NCBI GenBank assembly: GCA_000934455.1
Contig: KN888068.1
Location: 1-27,996 of the forward strand
DNA from: Apostichopus parvimensis
Lineage: Eukaryota > Echinodermata > Holothuroidea > Aspidochirotida > Stichopodidae
Reading direction: 5' to 3'
Length of the DNA stretch: 27,996 nt
Positions within the stretch are counted from its first letter, which is position 1. Every line of letters begins with the position of its first letter. This document shows positions 22,901 through 27,849 of this stretch, in pieces. Under the pieces are notes generated by a model. It searched no databases and was not told where the DNA came from. It saw nothing but the letters and a program-made list of their open reading frames with translations. The position numbers and the translations under genes were made by a program.

Positions 22901-25900
22901 AAACGACTTCATGACCGCTCGAAAATGGGTAATTACCTTTCAGCTCCGTTGGTTGATAATTTGCACCGCCTGGTTTTGATTTGGCTTTAAATTCTAGTTG
23001 GTGATCGCTGCAAATGTAGAGAGGAGGAAAGCATATTTTCAAGTGAAAATAGCTGAAACTGAATGAAAAGAAACTTGAGGAATGTCTACACAGATGTCCG
23101 AGGGCATTCTATGAATGTACACTTGGTGTACAAGAAATTTAGAAGAATATTCTAATCTTACATTTAATTTTACGGCTGAGAATGTGACTTAGATATTTAA
23201 AGTGATATTTTAGAGAGTCATTGAGAGAGTCCAATGTTACATATTGATACACAAACCAATCGTCCTTGGTCTTATTTTTGGTTCATCCAAAGTTAGTTAA
23301 GCCTCACCTCATGTTATGTGCATTCATTGATGCTGAAATAATTCTTTTCCACAATTAAAGATCATAGAACCTTCCAGTTCTTTGATCTCTATGACTAACA
23401 GAAGTGCATTTACCAAATGCAATACAGCACATGTCAATTGCTGCTTAAAGGAGACACAAAGCCAACATTTTGTCTTTAGCTTACTGTACAGGGATGTGCT
23501 CACACTGGGCGGCTGCGCCCGGCAGTTCTGAATGCCGCCCAGCACAAACAGTATTTTAAACCTTTCCGCCCGGACTTTTTTGATGATAATTTAACAAATT
23601 TTACCATAACCAAAATCTGGGAGAATACATGGCACAGAATAAGAAAAATAGCACCACCTAAGCATACTTCATGTGCAAATTTTGTCCAGTGGGGAAGGGG
23701 GAACCCAAAAAAGAAAACCCCCCCCCAAGGGGGGGAACAAAACAACACAAAAACCGCCCCGCAACCAAAAAATCCCGAACAAAACCCCGCCGGAAAAGAA
23801 AAAAAACCTCCCCAAGAAACGAAAAAAAAAAAACCTTTTAAAATGCAAATTTCCAGAAGGGGCAACCCCTCCCATTAGACCCCTCCCCCATGTCCGCGTA
23901 CAGACAGTCCCGCCTACTTTTCAACTTGACCCACCTACTACATTTCTTAACAAAAACCCTGACTTGAGGAAACTTGTTAATGACAATTAATATCTGTAAC
24001 ACATAAACCTCTTTTGATGGTTCGGTTTGTTGCTCCTTTTATGTTCTAAACCTGCACAACAGTGTGTACCTAGTATGCCTTCTTTTTGTACATTGTGCAT
24101 CACATTAATCAATATCACATATATGTATGAATTCTGTTTTCAAAGCACAGCATTGTTCTTTGAATCCATAAATGAGACGAACAAATTATGAAGACATAAA
24201 ATATATATATGCCTAAAAGAAAAGTCTATTCGAGATAAGGTAGTGAATTCCTGAGGGGTTATAACTTACAATGGGTTGATTTGCTGTTTGACTGTTGTAC
24301 ATGATAGTCCTACCAAAAACAAATTCACAGGAAGAGATTGCAAATTCTTATCTCCTTTGACTACAACAGTGAAAACCTGGAAAGGAAAGAAAAACAAGCA
24401 ATATATATATATGTATTGGAAGTGTGAACAAGAGCAAATTTTGATATTGCTGTTGTGCCGGTACTGATGAATGCAATATAGAACATTGGCAATGTTATTA
24501 AAGGGATCATACATTTTTTCCCACATTTTACACATTTTTTGGATGGATGAAAGAGTAACATATTTCAAACATCCTGGTGAAATTTTCTTTCAAATTCCTA
24601 TGTTCTCTTTTTTGACATGTTGGTAGTGGCAGTGTCAATCTGTACTATCAGTGAACTTGAAGCCATCAGGTATGGTCTAAAAGATGCACAAATAAATAGC
24701 TTCATAATGGGAATGTAAAGACCGTTGCCATGGCAATATGAGGAACTCTGGTCGGTGAATATGATGATATAGCGCAACCAGCTGATTTTCTTGCAATCCA
24801 GAACTAATCTTGCTGGATCAGACTTACTTCACGTTGAAAAAGATGGCTCAAATCTTATAGGGCCTAAGCTATTACATTTTCAAAAGGGAAATAAACTCCT
24901 CTCCCTACCTGACACTGTGGACAGCTTAGGCCATCGTTTTTGTTTCTCAACGATTTGATCACACATTGCTTACAAAGAGAATGTTTACATGAAAGGATTC
25001 TTGGCTGGAGTCCGGCTGTAACAAACAAACAGGAAAGTTCAGTGACAAAATTTGTTTACCTGTGAAGCAATCAGTATCGCAAAAGTTGAACTTAGTAATG
25101 CTGCCAACGTATGCAGCCACTGAGGCAGAATATACCGTTTAACTTTGTAGAGACATCTTATTAAATTTTACCTTGAAGTGTTTTGGGAGTTATCTTCTTC
25201 TTTATCAAAGTGCAGAAGAGATGAAATATCACACTGTGACCATCTGTTAGCAGCTTTTTAAACCCTCTAAAAAACCCAATCAAAATATTATTACCTTAAA
25301 GCAGCATTTTGCGTTTGGTCGCCGTTTTCTACTTTTTTTGACATGTCCATCGAGTTTTTTACATATATCAATCACAAAACAGCAAACTAAGATATTAGCC
25401 AAGTTTTTCCCTACCAACAACTTTAATTGGCAAGTAATTAAGGATATTTGCAGATAACGAGAAGAGTGTCCAAGACAAATTCCACATTTAAAACTAAACG
25501 CATACAGTTCCCCCAAACCCACTAGTTTGAATTCAACCAATCAGAGATGCAGGTTTAGTACTGTATGAGCCGTTGCTAAAAATAGATTCAAGACTTTGCG
25601 TTGGTACAACCAGGGAGTTGTTATGGAACTCCCTTGTACAACTGCCATATAGACTGTACACAAATAAGGCATGGTGTTGTATTACGTATTGGTCAATGAC
25701 GTTCGTAGTGTTTAAATATTCATATTATGGGCGAGGATTATTGGGATCCCAACGGAAAATATCTTGGAGAAAAACAAGTTGAAAGCTGCAAATTTTTCGA
25801 CTTTTATGCCACCATTTGAAGTAAGATTTAAATAGATAAGCTAGTTATGTATGTCGTTATGGTATAGTGGAGTCAGTGAGGTTGAGAAAAATCATAGAAA

Positions 25901-26444
25901 AGGACGCAAAATGCTGCTTTAAGGGTCTTAGACTATTTGTTATCATTTGGCTGCACTTTAAGTTCAGGAACTTTTATCAACATCAGCCTTCTTTTTTAAA
26001 GTCCAGGATATATATATGTTTCTTCCTGACGGTATCAGTTCAGTGTGAACTAGCCTTTAATATTACTAGTATAAAGTATAATGCTGCATTGGCCTAACAT
26101 TAGCAGTCTCATGTAAACAACACAGCTGCAGATTCATTTGGGACTGAAAATAAAATAGGCTAGATTAGGCCTAGGTCATGCCCAGGTTAGCTTAGAACTA
26201 TTGCAAGATAACAATTAAGGCTATGTCCGACATATTTCACTCTGTGTTCTGTTACTTGTTAGTGTTACATTTACAATGTTTGTGCAAGTTAGAAACTATA
26301 GACTAAGTTAGTGCCTGTGAAGTGTGACACTATAGCCTAGGCCTACTAACAAGTAACAACCTGTAAACTTGAGAGCTCACCATGAGAGAAGCTGTAGTTT
26401 CTCAAACATTTTGGACACTTTGGTGGGGAGTGTACTGTTGACAT
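894..26444 (-). CDS. RNF17: RNF17/Qin-like RING, B-box and multi-Tudor protein, 27 exons (3' end uncertain)
   Basis: Conceptual splicing of 27 minus-strand exons, listed separately, gives about 1465 residues. Domains in order: RING C3HC4 (residues 10-56), B-box 1 (122-158), B-box 2 (171-203), coiled coil (about 205-310), basic linker, Tudor 1 (about 450-670), Tudor 2 (about 690-880), Tudor 3 (about 915-1110), Ser/Pro-rich repetitive insert (about 1117-1435) and the beginning of Tudor 4 (about 1441-1462). All 26 junctions use GT/AG and keep frame. Known for the family: vertebrate RNF17 and fly Qin/Kumo sit in germ granules, bind symmetrically dimethylated PIWI proteins through Tudor domains and control which PIWI partners take part in ping-pong piRNA amplification. 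Inferred: the same germline role here. Human RNF17 is about 1600 residues with four or more Tudor domains, so this model is probably missing a C-terminal piece. Identification as RNF17 is strong; exact exon ends are manual. Confidence 0.92.
1320..1391 (-). repeat. Coding minisatellite, 24 bp x 3
   Basis: Three tandem units, each encoding GSSVDRVP, almost identical at DNA level, inside exon 27. Near-identity suggests recent expansion and possible length polymorphism. Confidence 0.9.
1512..1736 (-). repeat. Coding minisatellite, 45 bp x 5
   Basis: Five units of 15 codons with consensus DKSI(Y/H)TDLKKTSPQ(E/G); one or two more degenerate units continue to about 1800. Each unit carries an SP or TSP site suitable for proline-directed kinases. 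The frame is preserved throughout, so selection keeps it coding. Confidence 0.9.
1945..3324. other. Intron 26
   Basis: No coding feature seen. Contains an A13 run near 2818 and a C-rich tract at 2989-3014 whose transcript would have four G runs. Confidence 0.6.
3325..3464 (-). CDS. RNF17: Exon 26: Tudor 3, last part
   Basis: Acceptor cctcag, donor gtaggc, phase 0 to phase 2. It encodes LPVDLLYELTGQEM and a C-terminal helix (ISELLIKEGLALRDR) closing extended Tudor 3. Confidence 0.9.
3465..4747. other. Intron 25
   Basis: AT-rich intron of about 1.3 kb. Nothing recognisable beyond short incidental open frames. Confidence 0.6.
4748..4954 (-). CDS. RNF17: Exon 25: Tudor 3 core, second part
   Basis: Acceptor cacag, donor gtaagt, 69 codons, phase 0 both sides. 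It encodes VLFTDYGNREIL (F1003, Y1006, N1008), then PFAICCHLTGVLPAGGQEW, the conserved strand after the Tudor barrel, and the helix of the SN-like part. Confidence 0.93.
5345..5433. repeat. Cluster of three palindromes in intron 24
   Basis: Within 90 bases: a near-perfect hairpin with arms gagattcct and aggaaatctc (5345-5367), a perfect 14-bp palindrome gtccagatctggac (5392-5405), and acatgga-cta-tccatgt (7-bp arms, 5417-5433). The rest of intron 24 (4955-5648) shows nothing else. Confidence 0.7.
5649..5802 (-). CDS. RNF17: Exon 24: Tudor 3 core, first part (degenerate cage)
   Basis: Acceptor tgtcag, donor gtaggt, phase 2 to phase 0. It encodes ALLVREGVWCRGQIVSF, which occupies the place of the usual 'F..xxWYRA' strand. 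Two cage positions are non-aromatic here (V980 and C986). The donor at 5648 was chosen because it joins in frame to the next exon's VLFTDYGN. Confidence 0.9.
5841..5890. repeat. AT-rich simple repeat in intron 23
   Basis: Run of atcaaaa-type decamers with interruptions, just upstream of exon 24 in transcript order. Confidence 0.7.
6078..6330 (+). repeat. Dispersed repeat copy A, intron 23
   Basis: Shares ggcttagtgattc, a later atatgagaa and tttcaagtt(c/t)tgacc in the same order with 21054-21180, followed in both by tttgacct, a gttct motif and actcac. The family was not identified. Confidence 0.55.
6499..6696 (-). CDS. RNF17: Exon 23: Ser-rich linker and Tudor 3 opening
   Basis: Acceptor ctgcag, donor gtataa, phase 2 both sides. 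It begins with a Ser/Pro-rich linker (SISASPSSTLQSSLSPS), then the Tudor opening strand TAVHVSNVESPSCIYLQLA (922-940). Confidence 0.9.
7048..7080. repeat. TA microsatellite
   Basis: Alternating TA/CA run, adjoining the 26-bp minisatellite in intron 22. Confidence 0.85.
7101..7620. repeat. 26-bp minisatellite, about 20 copies, intron 22
   Basis: Unit approximately ctaatacatatgcatacaca plus tatcag, with variants. It fills most of intron 22 and reaches the donor of exon 22: the first intronic bases, gtacgtattag on the minus strand, already contain the unit's gtattag. Confidence 0.9.
7622..7733 (-). CDS. RNF17: Exon 22: Tudor 2, last strands
   Basis: Acceptor cctag, donor gtacgt, phase 1 to phase 2. 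It encodes DFISVVAFEIKNEERINLNA and ends SGPA. The donor at 7621 is favoured by phase; a second GT four bases further would shift frame. A 26-bp minisatellite begins at this donor. Confidence 0.87.
7734..8199. other. Intron 21
   Basis: About 470 bases between exons 21 and 22; nothing recognised. Confidence 0.6.
8200..8320 (-). CDS. RNF17: Exon 21: Tudor 2, SN-like part (5' half tandemly triplicated)
   Basis: Acceptor ggtcag, donor gtaagt, phase 0 to phase 1. It encodes AIPCKLTDVAPKVPEEGWSA and a helix (EAATCFSEII). Its first 63 bases and acceptor recur twice in the upstream intron. A perfect GTAAGT lies inside the exon 10 bases from its start and could act as a cryptic donor. Confidence 0.9.
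8259..8779 (-). repeat. 170-bp tandem triplication containing part of exon 21
   Basis: Copies at 8259-8428 (includes the true exon 5' half), 8429-8599 and 8610-8779, highly similar by eye. Each carries about 100 bases of intron, an acceptor and 62-63 bases of exon 21. A 10-base duplication (tcagctgacc) separates the second and third copies. Confidence 0.93.
8416..8490 (-). other. Potential in-frame cassette exon in duplicate copy
   Basis: Acceptor tttcag, then 75 bases without a stop (AIPCKLTDVAPKVPEEGWSA, then EFPSN) and a weak donor gtaaaa; a stop follows if the donor is not used. Phase 0 at both ends, so inclusion between exons 20 and 21 would add 25 residues. Predicted from sequence only. 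Confidence 0.3.
8961..9377. repeat. Fold-back repeat in intron 20
   Basis: Imperfect inverted repeat: left arm about 8961-9085, right arm about 9259-9377. The best block is aagtgaacttgaagcaaaca (left) against its complement (right), followed by tgatgtcata in both; the outer ends share ctggtgaaat. The loop is about 170 bases. Confidence 0.75.
9523..9622. repeat. Poly-C then poly-G tracts, intron 20
   Basis: A C-rich run (about 9523-9542) and a G-rich run (about 9604-9620) lie some 60 bases apart, just downstream of exon 20 in transcript order. They could pair with each other or form quadruplex structures. Confidence 0.6.
9653..9768 (-). CDS. RNF17: Exon 20: Tudor 2 core
   Basis: Acceptor gtgcag, donor gtgagt, phase 1 to phase 0. 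It encodes EVLYIDYGNTASVP; cage residues Y778, Y781 and N783 complete the methyl-arginine pocket begun in exon 19. It ends FLKLPVM, running into AIPCKL of exon 21. Confidence 0.93.
9769..10479. other. Intron 19
   Basis: Contains two G-rich stretches on the plus strand (10190-10208 and 10260-10276). No other feature seen. Confidence 0.6.
10480..10642 (-). CDS. RNF17: Exon 19: Tudor 2 helix and first core strand
   Basis: Acceptor aaatag, donor gtgaga, phase 0 to phase 1. It encodes the linker helix (SLYRLMEELQQAYRK) and CVAKYASDKKWYRAQVIG. Cage positions Y754 and Y761 are aromatic. Confidence 0.92.
11480..11900 (+). repeat. Pyrimidine-rich tract plus probable dispersed-repeat fragment, intron 18
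   Basis: About 11480-11760 is strongly C/T-biased. It is followed by a sequence with gaagaagatcc, ggattgaaatgtcaggcc and a trailing gctctctagtggataagc. This resembles the tail sequence of retroelements common in marine invertebrates, recalled from general knowledge and not verified. The remainder of intron 18 (10643-11967) shows nothing else. Confidence 0.4.
11968..12083 (-). CDS. RNF17: Exon 18: Tudor 2, opening
   Basis: Acceptor caacag, donor gtaggt, phase 1 to phase 0. It encodes SIVATICNIYDPHHFWVQE (694-712), a classic extended-Tudor opening strand with an FWVQ motif. Confidence 0.92.
12084..12722. other. Intron 17
   Basis: AT-rich; nothing recognised. Confidence 0.6.
12723..12873 (-). 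CDS. RNF17: Exon 17: Tudor 1, end of SN-like part
   Basis: Acceptor gtttag, donor gtaagt, phase 0 to phase 1. It encodes the final strands (DDILQVDLHN) and a helix (VSIRDALIFLELASFI) that closes extended Tudor 1. Confidence 0.9.
13083..13610. repeat. Array with palindrome ATGAATATTCAT, about 7 units, intron 16
   Basis: The 12-bp palindrome atgaatattcat occurs at 13083, 13181, 13248, 13330, 13417 and 13498, with a decayed copy near 13588; spacing is 67-98 bases. Units from about 13248 onward alternate in two types, giving a roughly 170-bp dimer period. Confidence 0.9.
13778..13855 (-). CDS. RNF17: Exon 16: Tudor 1, SN-like part
   Basis: Acceptor cctcag, donor gtaagt, 26 codons, phase 0 both sides. 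It encodes WPRESAEAFATMVAAQDVTL, the helix and strand of the second half of the SN-like fold. Confidence 0.9.
14106..14153 (+). repeat. G-quadruplex-capable tract, intron 15
   Basis: Runs of four to five G at 14106, 14118, 14125 and 14144-14153 on the plus strand (non-template for no known gene). Confidence 0.5.
14276..14360 (-). CDS. RNF17: Exon 15: Tudor 1, strand after core
   Basis: Acceptor caacag, donor gtaagt, phase 2 to phase 0. It encodes the conserved stretch after the Tudor barrel (PPFAITCALYDIIPPNK), equivalent to the 'LP..A..C.L..I.P' signature of extended Tudor domains. Confidence 0.92.
14361..15305. other. Intron 14
   Basis: About 945 bases with an A-rich run near 14660, a CCCCCC run near 14755 and a loosely repeated 'aggcgagt' motif around 15140-15205. 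No gene or element recognised. Confidence 0.55.
15306..15498 (-). CDS. RNF17: Exon 14: Tudor 1 core with complete methyl-arginine cage
   Basis: The acceptor catatag lies inside the first unit of a tandem array; donor gtcagt; phase 1 to phase 2. It encodes KFDDGQWYRAMV and VVYIDYGNTQWV. By alignment to the SND1 Tudor domain, the aromatic cage residues correspond to F512, Y518, Y556 and Y559 plus N561, so all five are present and Tudor 1 should read symmetric dimethyl-arginine on PIWI proteins. Confidence 0.93.
15489..15739. repeat. 52-bp tandem array spanning the exon 14 acceptor
   Basis: Copies at 15489-15540, 15541-15592, 15593-15644, 15645-15688 (shortened) and 15689-15739. The unit holds the polypyrimidine-poor acceptor (catatag or cacatag) and the first coding bases of exon 14 (ACTAAATGC). 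The farthest copy still retains TGCTGTTGTA of the exon. Confidence 0.93.
16532..16696 (-). CDS. RNF17: Exon 13: Tudor 1, N-terminal part
   Basis: Acceptor ttccag, donor gtatgt, phase 1 both sides. It starts with the typical extended-Tudor opening strand VRVVHIRSPGCFYVH (455-469), followed by the helix that links the SN-like subdomain to the Tudor core. Confidence 0.93.
16881..16901 (+). repeat. AAT trinucleotide repeat, intron 12
   Basis: Short run of aat units in the 400-base intron 12. Nothing else seen there. Confidence 0.85.
17103..17210 (-). CDS. RNF17: Exon 12: linker before Tudor 1
   Basis: Acceptor cttag, donor gtgagt, phase 1 both sides, 36 codons; a multiple of three, so skippable in frame. 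It includes HIRILQKEGILPVDLSEI, a short segment that resembles the one before Tudor 4 in style (G-x-LPVDL), also seen in exon 26. Confidence 0.86.
17621..17900. repeat. 57-bp minisatellite, 5 copies, intron 11
   Basis: Units start tgaggacacaaatgaacaag at 17621, 17678, 17735, 17792 and 17852. Most contain the 10-bp palindrome caagtacttg, which is disrupted by a small insertion in the last two copies. Confidence 0.92.
18281..18402 (-). CDS. RNF17: Exon 11: linker with basic cluster
   Basis: Acceptor gaacag, donor gtaaag, phase 2 to phase 1. It contains an acidic stretch (EPTIDDDILKHCPLFG) followed by a lysine cluster (KKEQKKKK). The acceptor at 18402 was chosen over a nearer AG because only it keeps the frame. 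The basic cluster could be an RNA contact or a nuclear signal; this is inference. Confidence 0.85.
18403..18785. other. Intron 10
   Basis: Contains C-rich stretches at 18662-18730. No gene seen. Confidence 0.55.
18786..18972 (-). CDS. RNF17: Exon 10: linker after coiled coil
   Basis: Acceptor gagcag, donor gtaagt, phase 1 to phase 2. It encodes residues 311-373, including a predicted helix (LTEIISILREASSLPWHLV). No named domain was recognised. Confidence 0.88.
18973..19439. other. Intron 9
   Basis: About 470 bases; an open minus-strand frame runs through but shows no domain and no splice support. Nothing recognised. Confidence 0.5.
19440..19555 (-). CDS. RNF17: Exon 9: end of coiled coil
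   Basis: Acceptor actag, donor gtatgt, phase 2 to phase 1. It continues the helix (LENLSCIKNNLARNICRL) and ends the coiled-coil region near residue 310. Confidence 0.88.
19556..20283. other. Intron 8
   Basis: AT-rich; nothing recognised. Confidence 0.6.
20284..20384 (-). CDS. RNF17: Exon 8: coiled coil
   Basis: Acceptor ctttag, donor gtaagc, phase 0 to phase 2. Highly charged heptad-like helix (EEKQLSKVKEKAVEEVDESF), probably mediating self-association. Confidence 0.88.
20747..20772 (+). repeat. G-quadruplex motif, intron 7
   Basis: ggggtgggggaggtgggagg continuing with gaggtgg: four or more runs of at least three G with short loops, close to the canonical quadruplex pattern. Confidence 0.6.
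20834..20914 (-). CDS. RNF17: Exon 7: start of coiled coil
   Basis: Acceptor ttccag, donor gtgagg, 27 codons, phase 0 both sides. It is a charged helical segment (HKDLEPAVASAKTTLKRL) directly after B-box 2, as in the B-box C-terminal coiled coil of RBCC proteins. Being a multiple of three, it could be skipped without changing the frame. Confidence 0.88.
21054..21300 (+). repeat. Dispersed repeat copy B, intron 6
   Basis: Same family and orientation as 6078-6330 (shared ggcttagtgattc, atatgagaa, tttgacct, actcac). It reaches to within a few bases of the exon 6 donor. Confidence 0.55.
21302..21434 (-). CDS. RNF17: Exon 6: B-box 2
   Basis: Acceptor attcag, donor gtgagg, phase 2 to phase 0. Ligands are C171-x2-H174-x8-C183-x7-C191-x2-C194-x5-H200-x2-H203, a canonical B-box type 2. 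The RING, B-box 1, B-box 2 order equals the TRIM (RBCC) N-terminal module and is also found in fly Qin. Confidence 0.93.
21435..22435. other. Intron 5
   Basis: About 1 kb. A small tandem of ctacctactctacat lies at 21895-21945. Nothing else recognised. Confidence 0.6.
22436..22586 (-). CDS. RNF17: Exon 5: B-box 1
   Basis: Acceptor ttgcag, donor gtaagt, phase 1 to phase 2. Ligands are C122-x2-C125-x8-C134-x2-C137-x4-C142-x2-C145-x4-H150-x7-H158, which fits the B-box type 1 consensus exactly. It binds two zinc ions and packs beside the RING in TRIM-like proteins. Confidence 0.92.
22587..22936. other. Intron 4
   Basis: AT-rich, 350 bases; nothing recognised. Confidence 0.6.
22937..23007 (-). 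CDS. RNF17: Exon 4: short polar linker
   Basis: Acceptor tttgcag, donor gtaatt, phase 2 to phase 1, 71 bases. It encodes a polar linker ending QPTELKG. Support comes from frame closure with both neighbours and good splice ends, not from domain homology. Confidence 0.78.
23489..23961. mobile_element. Possible DNA-transposon remnant in intron 3
   Basis: GC-rich ends (gggcggctgcgcccggcag near the left, tccgcccggac inside) contrast with the AT-rich intron. The stretch begins caggg and ends ccctg, but the flanking 8-mers do not match, so there is no target duplication to prove insertion. The centre is the nearly T-free tract. Confidence 0.3.
24270..24376 (-). CDS. RNF17: Exon 3: RING to B-box linker
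   Basis: Acceptor tttccag, donor gtaagt, phase 0 to phase 2. It encodes a hydrophobic linker (FTVVVKGDKNLQSLPVN, then LFLVGLS), the segment that follows the RING in RING/B-box proteins. No zinc ligand pattern is seen. Confidence 0.87.
24571..24680 (+). repeat. Third copy of the intron 20 fold-back arm, intron 2
   Basis: Carries atcctggtgaaat, then ttgacatgtt and gtgaacttgaagc in the same order as the 8961-9085 arm. Confidence 0.55.
24909..25015 (-). CDS. RNF17: Exon 2: remainder of RING finger
   Basis: Acceptor ttacag, donor gtaggg, entry phase 1 and exit phase 0. It supplies C31-x-H33-x2-C36-x2-C39 and C53-P-Q-C56, completing a C3HC4 RING with all eight ligands present. An intact RING is compatible with E3 ubiquitin-ligase activity, although catalytic activity of RNF17 proteins is not firmly established. 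Confidence 0.93.
25296..25922. mobile_element. MITE with TTAA ends, intron 1
   Basis: Left end TTAA (25296-25299) then AGCAGCATTTTGCGT; right end ACGCAAAATGCTGCT then TTAA (25919-25922). The inverted repeat is perfect for 15 bases plus the TTAA and resumes after an indel (TTTTCTA). No transposase is encoded. TTAA target duplication fits piggyBac-type mobilisation, though these tips do not start with the usual CCC. Confidence 0.65.
26251..26357. repeat. 13-bp perfect inverted repeat, intron 1
   Basis: gttacttgttagt (26251-26263) and actaacaagtaac (26345-26357), 81 bases apart, ending 24 bases before the exon 1 donor in plus coordinates. Could form a stem in the pre-mRNA. Confidence 0.6.
26381..26444 (-). 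CDS. RNF17: Exon 1: start codon and first RING zinc pair
   Basis: ATG at 26444-26442 opens 21 codons plus one base; the donor is gtgagc. It encodes C10-P-K-C13, the first cysteine pair of the RING. This start is chosen because it lies nine codons before the first zinc ligand, as usual for N-terminal RING proteins, and no longer in-frame extension is evident. The promoter was not identified. Confidence 0.88.
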
Positions 26445-27528
26445 TCTCACCTCACACAGTTACAGTAAAATACTTTATCAAGAATTACGTTAATCAGTCA
26501 AAGTAAAAGAAAGAGTTGAACAGTCGAACACTCAAGTACGGTACGTGCAGTGCTAGACCTCAAACTTGTGTCTTTGCCTGATGCAGCAACCTGACCGCTG
26601 ACAACCAGGTGCGTATTCAAGTTTTACATGCGTTTATGTTTTGTTGCCAGACTTAACATACTTGTAAACAAAGTACTACCTCTTTGGTTTATTTAATATT
26701 CAATGTTACTTCTCGAAAGCTATATATGCTTTGAATAAATTCTTTTGTTTATTTTCCGCTGCAAAAGTATAACCAAATATTTAAATTAAGCGTGACTGAA
26801 ATAAAATAGTACATTGAAACTCAATAGAGAAGAATCATTATATTCCAACACAAGACAGACGCAGAATATGAAATATTGTTGATGCGTATGACAGAAATTC
26901 TGTGGTACTGTGTGTATTGAAACGTTGTTATCGAAGGCCGTTTCTTCCAATGTTAGCACAAAAACGGTAACCAGCGATAAGCTAATTATATTTCTTGCCA
27001 TAGGTGACTTTTTTGTCGAAGGTTTATATATACACAGGGGCGTCAATCCGATTTGAAACGTGGGGGGGACGTAATCGATTCGAGTATTCCGGCCGCAAGT
27101 ACTATCTAAGCGGAGCGCCACCATCGGTTGGCGCGCAGCGTACCAAGAAAATTTCAGATTTCAATACCTGCCAGATCGCTGGAGATGGCACTTGCCAGGC
27201 TGGATAGCAGCCATCTATAGTTGCGTCATTTCGGGAGAAAATTACAAATTCGTCAATCAGGAAATCTGCAATAAAGTTCATGCGGCCTTAATTTTTGGTG
27301 GATTATTTCCAGTTGACATGAACATTAGAACCCTGTGCAAGTTGACAAATGATGCAGCGAACTGGAACCCCAGCCCCATTTTGCCCTATATTTCAGGATA
27401 GAATACCCCTCATTTGTTCGAACCCATGACAACTAACAATCTGTGAATACATTTACTTCGAAATGGGCACATTATATTGCACCAAGTCGGTCAAGGAATG
27501 ACCCAGGGCCTAAGATATAGGCCTATAG
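26445..27528. other. 5' flank of RNF17
   Basis: Probable 5' UTR and promoter side. A TATATA string on the minus strand near 26728 is the only core-promoter-like signal and is weak. From about 27035 (caggggcgtcaatccg) to about 27400 composition rises in GC and looks like an old dispersed repeat, without definable ends. No second gene recognised. Confidence 0.35.
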
Positions 27529-27849
27529 CAGGGGTGGGCAACCTTCTTGAATGAATGGGCCAGATTTTAGGAGTGAAAGATTGACAGGGCCGCACCTAAC
27601 CAACGACCTGCTGTTGATTTCAAACCTTTGCTTCCGAGGACGTTCAAGCAATAGGTGTGTGTACTAAATCTGTATTCACAAAAACATAATGTCAATACAG
27701 TCCAGTTGGTAATTAATGGTAATAATAGACCTATCTGACAGCATCATTAGTGCAGATAAATTCTAAGCAGCTAGTTCGTTTTTTGTGATGATGTAATAAA
27801 TCACTGGCGGGCCGCATGTGGCCCGCGGTCCTTAGGTTGCCCACCCCTG
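27529..27849. mobile_element. hAT-type MITE, 321 bp
   Basis: Terminal inverted repeats caggggtgggcaacct and its complement (16 bp, perfect), flanked on both sides by the exact 8-bp direct repeat gcctatag (27521-27528 and 27850-27857). Subterminal gggccgca motifs are present. Eight-base target duplications and CAGGGGTGGGCAA tips are typical of hAT elements. It has no coding capacity, so it is non-autonomous. Confidence 0.9.

Noticed and set aside
21302..26381. N-terminal exons as a separate TRIM gene
   Set aside because: Reading phase continues through all following exons into the Tudor domains and no stop or poly(A) signal separates them; the RBCC-Tudor order also matches Qin.
26720..26730. 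TATA-like string upstream of the start codon
   Set aside because: Such strings are frequent in AT-rich sequence and no other core-promoter element supports it, so it is not listed as a promoter.
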